In this document: in pieces, positions 6,164 to 12,132 of the stretch | Layout of the letters: each line of letters starts with the position of its first letter | How positions within the stretch are numbered: position 1 is the first letter of the stretch | NCBI GenBank assembly: GCA_036401755.1 | Contig: DASWUD010000238.1 | Location: forward strand, 1 to 12,132 | Source: DASWUD01 sp036401755 | Lineage (GTDB): Bacteria > Pseudomonadota > Gammaproteobacteria > Thiohalomonadales > Thiohalomonadaceae | DNA: 12,132 nt | Reading direction: 5' to 3' | Notes under the pieces: generated by a model | The model's input: only the letters and a program-made list of their open reading frames with translations | Database searches by the model: none | Told to the model about the DNA's origin: nothing | Made by a program: the position numbers and the translations under genes

Positions 6164-8770
6164 ATGACACGGGCAAACCTCCTCATTGTTGTGGCAATCG
6201 CCACGCTCACCGTTGCCCTATGGGCCATGACCAACCGTCCCGAACAGGAGCCGGCCTGGCCAGCAAAGATCAACGGCTTTTCTTTCACCCCAATGCGCGC
6301 CCACAACGATCCGGTCACCGGCAACTACCCGACCCGTGAAGAGATCGATGAGGATCTGAAACTGCTTTCCGGCAAGGTGAACGAGGTACGCACCTACTCC
6401 CTGGATGGCACGTTGGCCGATATCCCCGAACTGGCACGCAAATACAACATCAAGGTGACGCTCGGTGCCTGGCTCGACAACGATCTGGAAACCAACCAGT
6501 GGCAACTAGACAAACTGCTGGAGGTCTACGGCAACCAGCGCAGCAACATTCACCGCGTCATCGTCGGCAACGAAGCCCTCTATCGCGACCAACTCACCGT
6601 CGAGCAACTCATCTCCTATCTCGACTGGACCCGCGAGCGCATCGTCGGCCAGGTGAGCACCGCCGAAACACCCAGTATCTGGCTGGAGCATCCTGAGCTG
6701 GCTGACCATGTGGATTTCATTACCATCCACATCCTTCCCTATTGGGAGGGGCAGGATATCGAGGCCGCCATCGAGTTCACCAAAAATAAATACAATGAGA
6801 TCCAGGCCGCCTTCCCCAACAAGAAGATCCTCATCGGCGAAGTGGGCTGGCCAAGCCGCGGCCGCGACTATGGCCCTGCCGAGGCCTCGGTCGCCAAGGA
6901 GGCGAAGTTTCTGCGTGAATTCCTCCAGCTGGCGCAGAAAGAGAAGTATGACTACTTCATCATGGAAGCGTTCGATCAGCCGTGGAAACGGCAGAATGAA
7001 GGTGATGTAGGAGCGTACTGGGGCGTCTACGACGCAAATCGCCAACCCAAATTCGAATTCGTCGAGCCGGTGGTCCCCATCCCGGAGTGGCGCATCCTTG
7101 CGGCCATCTCCATCATCATTGCCACCATCACCTTCATGCTGTTGGTAATGGACAGCCGCACCCTGCGCAAACGTGGTCGCAGCTTCCTGGCCATCGTCGC
7201 CTTCACCGCCGCCACCATGGCTGTGTGGGTCGCCTACGAATACACCCAGCAGTACCTCACCACCCAGAGCATCATCGTCGGTATCCTGCTATCGATTGGC
7301 ATGATCGGCGTCATCGTGGTGCTGCTCACCGAGGCGCACGAGTGGGCCGAGGCTCACTGGTTCTATGAACGGGAGCGCCCCTTCTGCCCGGTGGCAAGTC
7401 CCGACGAAGAATTGCCCATGGTCTCGATTCATGTACCCTGCTACAACGAACCACCGCAGATGATGATCGAGACGCTCAACGCGCTGGCGCAACTCGACTA
7501 TCCCACCTTCGAAGTAATCGTCATCGACAACAACACCAAGGATCCGACAGTCTGGCAACCGGTCGAGGCCCACTGTGCCAAACTCGGTGGACGCTTCCGC
7601 TTCTTCCATGTCGATCCGCTGGCGGGCTTCAAGGCCGGCGCACTCAACTTTGCACTGCAACACACCGCCGCCGATGCCGAGATCGTTGCCGTCATCGACA
7701 GCGACTATCAGGTGAAACCCAACTGGCTGCGTGATCTCACCCCGCAATTCGCCGATCCAAAAATGGGTATCGTCCAGGCACCCCAGGACTACCTGGATGG
7801 CGGCGAAAATGCCTTCAAGGCGATGTGCTATTCCGAATACCGCGGCTTTTTCTACATCGGCATGATCACCCGCAACGAACGCAACGCCATCATCCAGCAC
7901 GGTACCATGACCATGGTGCGCAAATCGGTGCTGCAGGAGATCGACGGCTGGGCCGAATGGACCATCACCGAAGACGCCGAGCTGGGCTTACGCATCTTTG
8001 AAAAGGGCTACCACGCCATGTACGTGCCGCAGAGCTACGGCAAAGGGGTGATGCCCGACAACTTCATCGACTTCAAGAAGCAGCGCTTCCGCTGGGCCTT
8101 CGGCGCCATGCAGATCATTCGCGGCCATCTGGGCCAGCTGTTCGGCACCAAACCGAGTCAACTCACCTGGGGACAGCGCTACCACTTCCTTGCGGGCTGG
8201 CTGCCCTGGCTCGCCGACGGTTTCAATCTGGTTTTCAACGTCATGGCGCTGCTCTGGTCGGTATTGATGATGGTCGCTCCAAAGCAATTCGATCCGCCGC
8301 TCGCCGCCTTCTCGGCCTTGCCACTCACCTTGTTCGGCTTCAAGGTAGCGAAGCTGGTCTATCTCTATCGCACCCGCGTCAGTGCCAGCAGTGGCCAAAC
8401 CCTGGCCGCCGCCTGGGCCGGCCTGGCCCTCACCCACACCATCAGCGTCGCCATGCTCACCGGCTTCGTCACCAAGGAGCGGCCGTTCATTCGTACACCC
8501 AAGATGGCCCACGGCCATACGCTGCTCTCTGCACTGATTGCGGCACGCACCGAGCTGTTGTTCGTGATATTGCTCTGGGGCGCCGCCTGGGGTGTGCTGG
8601 TAACGCAGAAGGGGGCGTTCGACCTGTTCCTCTGGACGCTGGTGCTGATGATCCAGTCGATCCCCTACCTGGCCGCAGTGGGTCTCTCCCTCATCAGTGC
8701 CATGCCGAAGCTGCCCGCCGCCCTGTTTGGCCGTTGGGCGGTGGAGGAAAAGGAGACAGAATACCGGTGA
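6164..8770 (+). CDS. ndvB: NdvB-like GH17-GT2 fusion beta-(1,3)-glucan synthase
   Basis: 868-residue inner-membrane enzyme predicted to polymerise glucose from UDP-glucose and remodel the chain. The order is: N-terminal membrane anchor (about 4-22); GH17 domain (about 36-300) with acid/base E137 in VGNEALY and nucleophile E226 in IGEVGWPS; three hydrophobic segments (about 308-390); cytoplasmic GT2 domain (about 418-660); then four to five C-terminal helices (about 674-845). The GT2 part has the full processive-synthase signature: D455, D512-S-D514, TED (602-604) and QRFRW (640-644). The topology works: one helix puts GH17 in the periplasm and three bring GT2 back to the cytoplasm. Same architecture and length class as Bradyrhizobium and Pseudomonas NdvB, which make cyclic or osmoregulated beta-glucans. 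The stop lies 2 bases from the convergent deacetylase gene. Confidence 0.92.
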   Translation: MTRANLLIVVAIATLTVALWAMTNRPEQEPAWPAKINGFSFTPMRAHNDPVTGNYPTREEIDEDLKLLSGKVNEVRTYSLDGTLADIPELARKYNIKVTLGAWLDNDLETNQWQLDKLLEVYGNQRSNIHRVIVGNEALYRDQLTVEQLISYLDWTRERIVGQVSTAETPSIWLEHPELADHVDFITIHILPYWEGQDIEAAIEFTKNKYNEIQAAFPNKKILIGEVGWPSRGRDYGPAEASVAKEAKFLREFLQLAQKEKYDYFIMEAFDQPWKRQNEGDVGAYWGVYDANRQPKFEFVEPVVPIPEWRILAAISIIIATITFMLLVMDSRTLRKRGRSFLAIVAFTAATMAVWVAYEYTQQYLTTQSIIVGILLSIGMIGVIVVLLTEAHEWAEAHWFYERERPFCPVASPDEELPMVSIHVPCYNEPPQMMIETLNALAQLDYPTFEVIVIDNNTKDPTVWQPVEAHCAKLGGRFRFFHVDPLAGFKAGALNFALQHTAADAEIVAVIDSDYQVKPNWLRDLTPQFADPKMGIVQAPQDYLDGGENAFKAMCYSEYRGFFYIGMITRNERNAIIQHGTMTMVRKSVLQEIDGWAEWTITEDAELGLRIFEKGYHAMYVPQSYGKGVMPDNFIDFKKQRFRWAFGAMQIIRGHLGQLFGTKPSQLTWGQRYHFLAGWLPWLADGFNLVFNVMALLWSVLMMVAPKQFDPPLAAFSALPLTLFGFKVAKLVYLYRTRVSASSGQTLAAAWAGLALTHTISVAMLTGFVTKERPFIRTPKMAHGHTLLSALIAARTELLFVILLWGAAWGVLVTQKGAFDLFLWTLVLMIQSIPYLAAVGLSLISAMPKLPAALFGRWAVEEKETEYR

Positions 8771-8772
8771 TG

Positions 8773-9615
8773 CTACGCGTCAGAGGGCTGACGCGTCAGA
8801 CGGCCCAGTTTCAATCCCGCCGCCGCCAGATCGGCCGCAAATTGATCGCTGGAGAAATAGTCGAACTCGCGGGGCCGCCAATCGCGCAGCTCATCCTCTT
8901 CTGTACCGCGATATCCGGGGTGACACATCACCAGCGGGCGCGAAGCCTCACCTTGAAAGAAGTGGCTGAATAGCTGGTGCGGTGCGGCGTTACCCGAGAA
9001 ATCGTGCACACCACGAAAGCTGTCATTGATCAAAATCCCCTGCTCTCGTGCCCGGCGGGTAAATACCGCGGAGAGTTGCGCAATGATCAGCGCCTTGGTC
9101 GGTTCGATACCACGCCGCACGATGGCACCCAGCGGCTCGTGACAGGAGCGCAGATAGCCATCGTGCGGCTTGAGGTGACTCTCCCAGAGCTCGAACACGG
9201 TTTCGCGCACGTGCGGCAGGAGGTGGACGTGTTGATGGCCATCGATGAAATCGGGCGCACGGCCGAAGTGGGTGATAAAGGCCTGCAACTGTCGCTGCAA
9301 CTCGGCGGCCACCTCCTCGCGCGGCAGGCGGTGCGTCACGCCGGCCACAAGAATCCTGCCCAGTGTCGGCAATGTTCCCTGTGGCGCCAGGTGCGGCATC
9401 GGGCCGAGGGGGGGCAGGCCGGTGAGGGTGAGATGCAGGCCGATATCGATGCGGTCACGCAACGGTGCCAGCCAGGCAGCATGCTCGCGCCAGTGGTGGC
9501 TCGCACTCATGCAGCTGACCGCGGAGAGGCGGCCTCGTTCGGCCAGTGTGAGGATGCCGCGGCTGACGGCGGCATCGAGTGCGTAATCATCGGCGCAGAG
9601 GGTGACTGTTTTCAT
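8773..9615 (-). CDS. ChbG/HpnK (YdjC) family carbohydrate deacetylase
   Basis: 280-residue metal-dependent deacetylase of the YdjC fold. Visible motifs are ADDY (8-11, D9-D10), GLHLTLTG (59-66, H61), FIDGHQHVHLLPHV (123-136, with D125, H127, H129 and H131) and CHPGYRG (231-237, H232), the expected set of metal ligands and catalytic residues. Family members remove N-acetyl groups from chito-oligosaccharides (ChbG), hopanoid precursors (HpnK) or undecaprenyl-phosphate-GalNAc (NaxD of Francisella). The neighbouring GT2 and GT-C genes favour a NaxD-like, lipid-linked sugar substrate. There is no chitobiose operon or hopanoid gene in the window. It is divergent from the GT2 gene (123-base gap) and convergent with ndvB (2-base gap). 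ATG 9615 gives an N-terminus typical of the family; no clear ribosome site is seen. Confidence 0.9.
   Translation of the reverse strand: MKTVTLCADDYALDAAVSRGILTLAERGRLSAVSCMSASHHWREHAAWLAPLRDRIDIGLHLTLTGLPPLGPMPHLAPQGTLPTLGRILVAGVTHRLPREEVAAELQRQLQAFITHFGRAPDFIDGHQHVHLLPHVRETVFELWESHLKPHDGYLRSCHEPLGAIVRRGIEPTKALIIAQLSAVFTRRAREQGILINDSFRGVHDFSGNAAPHQLFSHFFQGEASRPLVMCHPGYRGTEEDELRDWRPREFDYFSSDQFAADLAAAGLKLGRLTRQPSDA
8775..8796. repeat. Perfect 9-bp inverted repeat between convergent genes
   Basis: ACGCGTCAG (8775-8783), loop AGGG, CTGACGCGT (8788-8796). It sits at the ndvB / deacetylase junction and covers the last codons of the deacetylase gene. The stem is GC-rich with a tight loop and would work in either direction as a transcript-end structure. 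Neither side has the T-run of a classical intrinsic terminator. Confidence 0.55.
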
Positions 9616-9738
9616 GGCGGTGGAACCGGTTGGCCCCTGTTCAGCGGCTACAGCGCAGGCGTAAAATGAGCACCAAGCGCCGTTTGCGGTGTGGTATCTA
9701 TCTATCCCATCCCTGGACCGTGGTCCGGAGTTCCATTC
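9616..9738. promoter_or_regulatory. Divergent intergenic region between deacetylase and GT2 gene
   Basis: 123 bases that must hold promoters for both directions if each is transcribed from here. I see only weak candidates: a TAAAAT (9662-9667) on the plus strand with a poor -35 (TGTTCA) 18 bases before it. No strong operator dyad is apparent beyond the short GGACC-gt-GGTCC at about 9716-9727, which directly precedes the GT2 ribosome site. Confidence 0.25.
9727..9730 (+). promoter_or_regulatory. Ribosome binding site of the GT2 gene
   Basis: GGAG exactly 8 bases before GTG 9739. It fixes a GTG start there over the in-frame GTG at 9691, whose extra 16 codons encode a proline-rich stretch outside the GT2 fold. 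Confidence 0.7.
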
Positions 9739-10698
9739 GTGCTTTCTGTCGTCATTCCATTCTATAACGAGTCCGGCAACATTCCGGAACTGTTTCGCCG
9801 CCTCGACGAGGTGTTGTCACGCCACGCGCCGGAATACGAGGTGATCGGCGTCGACGACGGCAGCCGCGACGATACCTTCCTGCGCCTGCTGGCAGAGCGC
9901 GAAAAAAATCCGCGCATCAAGCTGGTACGACTGAGCCGCAATTTCGGCAAGGAGATCGCCCTCAGCGCCGGGTTGCAGCATACCCGTGGCGAGGCCGTCG
10001 TCACCATGGATGCCGATCTGCAGCATCCGCCTGAACTGATCCCGGAATTCCTCGCCCATTGGCGCGAGGGTTACAAAATGGTCTATGCCGCACGCCAATC
10101 GGCGCAACGTGAGACCTGGCTCCATACCCTGTTTGCCAAGGTTTTTTATTGGCTATTCGCCAAAATCTCCCATCTTGAGCTGCCCAAGGGGGCCGGCGAT
10201 TTTCGCCTGCTGGATAGACGCGTGGTCGATGCCCTGAATGCCATGCCCGAGCGCACCCGCTTCATGAAGGGGCTGTTCGCCTGGGTCGGCTTCAGTCAGA
10301 TCGGCGTGCCGTTCGTGCCGCCAGAGCGCTTCTCCGGCAAGAGCGGCTTCAGCTTCCACCGCCTCTGGCACTTCGCCATCGACGGCGTAGCCGCCTTCAG
10401 CACCGTGCCGCTGCGTGTCTGGTCGCTGCTAGGCCTGCTCATTTCTGCGCTGTCGTTGATCTATGGCGCCTTCCTGGTGATCCGCACTCTGGCGTTCGGC
10501 ATCGACGTGCCCGGCTACGCCTCGTTGATGGTCTCCACTCTGTTCATCGGCGGCATCCAGCTGATCAGCCTGGGGGTGATCGGCGAATATCTGGGCCGCG
10601 TCTTTGAAGAGGTAAAACACCGCCCCCTCTATCTGATCAGCGAAACACACGGCCTCGACAACGGCCCTGCGCGGCCCAACGATCCACCCTCCTTGTGA
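9739..10698 (+). CDS. Polyprenyl-phosphate glycosyltransferase, GT2 (GtrB/ArnC/DPM1-like)
   Basis: 319-residue inner-membrane GT2 enzyme predicted to transfer a sugar from a nucleotide donor to undecaprenyl phosphate at the cytoplasmic face. The catalytic domain starts at once (LSVVIPFYNE, residues 2-11) and shows VDDGSRDDT (38-46), LSRNFGKEIALSAGL (65-79) and the metal-binding DADLQHPPE (91-99). RFSGKSGFS (197-205) lies before two C-terminal membrane helices (about 229-250 and 262-284), the layout of GtrB, ArnC and DPM1 relatives. The sugar cannot be read from the sequence; the adjacent deacetylase suggests an N-acetylhexosamine. The GT-C gene begins 4 bases after its stop, so they form an operon. 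A run of seven A at 9902-9908 lies in frame in the N-terminal third. Confidence 0.9.
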   Translation: MLSVVIPFYNESGNIPELFRRLDEVLSRHAPEYEVIGVDDGSRDDTFLRLLAEREKNPRIKLVRLSRNFGKEIALSAGLQHTRGEAVVTMDADLQHPPELIPEFLAHWREGYKMVYAARQSAQRETWLHTLFAKVFYWLFAKISHLELPKGAGDFRLLDRRVVDALNAMPERTRFMKGLFAWVGFSQIGVPFVPPERFSGKSGFSFHRLWHFAIDGVAAFSTVPLRVWSLLGLLISALSLIYGAFLVIRTLAFGIDVPGYASLMVSTLFIGGIQLISLGVIGEYLGRVFEEVKHRPLYLISETHGLDNGPARPNDPPSL

Positions 10699-10702
10699 CA
10701 CC

Positions 10703-12132
10703 ATGAAATCACCCTGGGATCGTGCTGCCCTCGCTCTGTTCGCCATCGTCGCGCTGCTCATCGCCGCCACCTTTCGCGACTACGGCCTCAGCTGGGACGA
10801 ACCGTTTCATATCGAATATGGAGCGCGGCTGCTCAAGTACTACGCCAGCTGGGGGGCCGACACCTCCGCCTTTCACTACATCAATCTCTATCTCTATGGC
10901 GGGTTGTTTGATGCGCCGGTGGCACTGCTGGTGCGGTGGCTGCCGTTCGATCTGATCGACAGTCGCCACCTGCTCATCGCCCTCACCGGTCTGCTCGGCA
11001 TCATCGGCACCTGGCGTCTGGCGCGCTTGCTGGCCGGACCTTCTGCCGGTTTTTTCGCCGCGCTGCTGTTGGCGATCATGCCCGGCTGGTATGGCCACAT
11101 GTTCATCAATCCGAAGGACATCCCCTTTGCGGTGACGATGATCTGGGCAACCTACGCACTGGCGCGGCTGACACGCCAGTTGCCGACCGTGGCCTGGCGC
11201 GATGCGCTGCTGTTCGGGCTGCTTGCCGGCATGGCGATGGGCATGCGCATCGGCGGCGTGCTGATCTTTGCCTACCTGGGTGCGGCTCTCGGCTTGTGGT
11301 TCATGCTGGCGTGGCTGTGGCGGCGTGAACCGCTCCCTCTCCTGCTGCGTCACTCCCTGGCACTACTGCCGCAACTGCTGGTGGGCATAGCCATCGCTTA
11401 TGTGGTGATGGTCATCGTCTGGCCCTGGGCACTGAGCGCCCCTCTGCTACACCCCTATGAAGCGCTCACCACCTTCTCGCGCTTCCCCTTCAGCACACCG
11501 GTGCTGGTCGAAGGCGAGTGGCTCAAGTCCACCGAACTGCCCATCGACTATCTGCCGTTGATGATCGCGGTAAAAGTGCCGCTCCTGGAGCTGCTGCTGC
11601 TCGCCGCGCTGGTCCCTCTCGCCGGCAAGCGGTTCCGCCATCTCAAGGAGCAGGTGCAGCAGGGCGACGCCTCCTGGCTGCCGTGGGCAGTCACGCTCAT
11701 CGCGCTGCTGCTGCCCATCGTCTATGTGCTTCTAAGTCGTCCGGTGCTCTACAATGAAATGCGCCACTTCCTCTTCGTCCTGCCACCGTTGGCGGTATTG
11801 GCCGGAGTCAGCCTCGGATACATATGGCGCAAGCTGGGCCGCGCGGGAGCTACCGAGCGCACTGTCGTCATCCTGCTGCTGGTCGCCTATCTGGGCAGCC
11901 ACATCGTAAATATGGCGCGCCTCCATCCCTACGAGTATGTGGAGTACAACCGCGCGGTGGGTGGGGTGGCGGGGGCACAACGTCTTTTCGAGCTCGACTA
12001 CTGGAGTACCTCACTACGCGAGGTCTATACGGAGCTGAAACAGCAGCTCCGCAGCCGTGAAGGGGAGGCGGCGCTGCATCGACCGTGGCGTATCCGTTTC
12101 TGCGGCGCGCCGGAGGTGAGCCTCTACTACTT
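10703..12132 (+). CDS. GT-C (ArnT/PMT-like) membrane glycosyltransferase, C-terminus cut by window edge
   Basis: Multi-spanning inner-membrane enzyme predicted to move a sugar from a polyprenyl-phosphate carrier to a periplasmic acceptor. The frame is open from ATG 10703 to the window end (476 residues visible). The first membrane helix (about 8-23) is followed by SWDEPFH (30-36), whose D32-E33 pair sits where GT-C enzymes carry their catalytic acidic residues. Next come FINPKDIPFA (134-143), about eight more hydrophobic segments to about residue 400, and a soluble C-terminal part with HPYEYVEYN (408-416) and FELDYWS (429-435). ArnT-like proteins are typically 500-600 residues, so the end is probably near. 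No clear ribosome site; the 4-base gap suggests coupling to the GT2 gene, the likely maker of its lipid-linked donor. Acceptor unknown: lipid A, a glycan or a protein are all possible. Confidence 0.87.
   Translation, partial: MKSPWDRAALALFAIVALLIAATFRDYGLSWDEPFHIEYGARLLKYYASWGADTSAFHYINLYLYGGLFDAPVALLVRWLPFDLIDSRHLLIALTGLLGIIGTWRLARLLAGPSAGFFAALLLAIMPGWYGHMFINPKDIPFAVTMIWATYALARLTRQLPTVAWRDALLFGLLAGMAMGMRIGGVLIFAYLGAALGLWFMLAWLWRREPLPLLLRHSLALLPQLLVGIAIAYVVMVIVWPWALSAPLLHPYEALTTFSRFPFSTPVLVEGEWLKSTELPIDYLPLMIAVKVPLLELLLLAALVPLAGKRFRHLKEQVQQGDASWLPWAVTLIALLLPIVYVLLSRPVLYNEMRHFLFVLPPLAVLAGVSLGYIWRKLGRAGATERTVVILLLVAYLGSHIVNMARLHPYEYVEYNRAVGGVAGAQRLFELDYWSTSLREVYTELKQQLRSREGEAALHRPWRIRFCGAPEVSLYY

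Noticed and set aside
6506..7045. Antisense open frame (179 codons) under the GH17 part of ndvB, and similar ones at 7289-7900 and 7988-8518
   Set aside because: No recognisable domain or ribosome site; explained by high GC opposite a well-conserved coding frame.
8773..8800. Classical intrinsic terminator at the ndvB end
   Set aside because: The stem is perfect but no T-run follows on either strand, so it is listed only as an inverted repeat.
9902..9908. A7 run in the GT2 gene as a possible programmed slip site
   Set aside because: The gene is intact in one frame and no alternative product is apparent after a slip. Seven A alone is weak evidence.
10709..11353. Antisense open frame (214 codons) within the GT-C gene
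   Set aside because: Gln/Arg/His-rich product without domains. The plus strand carries a coherent multi-spanning protein with GT-C motifs through the same bases.
1..12132. CRISPR arrays, insertion sequences, tRNA or rRNA genes, prophage or defence genes
   Set aside because: No direct-repeat arrays, transposase motifs, terminal repeats or RNA-gene signatures were seen; all large open frames are accounted for by metabolic, transport and glycan genes.

Overview
The window looks like chromosomal DNA from a GC-rich Gram-negative bacterium, most likely a gammaproteobacterium. The reasons are a TonB-dependent outer-membrane receptor, a yrfG / nudE / cysQ block of the kind found in gammaproteobacteria, and NdvB-type beta-glucan machinery. 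A more exact placement (for example a Chromatiales-like sulfur oxidiser) is only a guess. There are no rRNA or tRNA genes, CRISPR arrays or insertion sequences. Coding density is very high and no gap without a gene exceeds about 155 bases. Both ends cut through genes: the receptor loses its C-terminus at base 1, and a GT-C membrane glycosyltransferase loses its C-terminus at base 12132.

Layout. (1) Bases 1-1578, minus strand: TonB-dependent receptor, N-terminal 526 residues. (2) Bases 1639-3765: nucleotide-housekeeping block. A YrfG-type GMP/IMP 5'-nucleotidase (minus) is divergent from nudE-cysQ (plus), which overlap by 8 bases. A 65-residue three-cysteine protein of unknown function converges on cysQ and overlaps its end. 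(3) Bases 4108-8770: beta-glucan block. It holds a membrane-anchored GH17 protein with a multi-spanning C-terminus (NdvC-like), a small four-helix membrane protein on the opposite strand, and a GH17-GT2 fusion of 868 residues (NdvB-like). (4) Bases 8773-12132: a ChbG/HpnK (YdjC) family carbohydrate deacetylase (minus), divergent from a polyprenyl-phosphate GT2 glycosyltransferase, followed 4 bases later by a GT-C (ArnT/PMT-like) glycosyltransferase.

How the genes may work together. The NdvB-like protein should polymerise glucose from UDP-glucose at the cytoplasmic face and pass the chain to its own periplasmic GH17 transglycosylase domain. The separate GH17 protein would then rearrange, branch or cyclise that beta-(1,3)-glucan. 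Next to it, GT2 + YdjC-family deacetylase + GT-C matches the components of the Francisella FlmF2/NaxD/FlmK route: undecaprenyl-phosphate N-acetylhexosamine is made, deacetylated, and its amino-sugar moved onto a periplasmic acceptor such as lipid A. The two blocks together look like a cell-envelope glycan neighbourhood. Whether the second block acts on lipid A, on the glucan or on something else cannot be read from the sequence.
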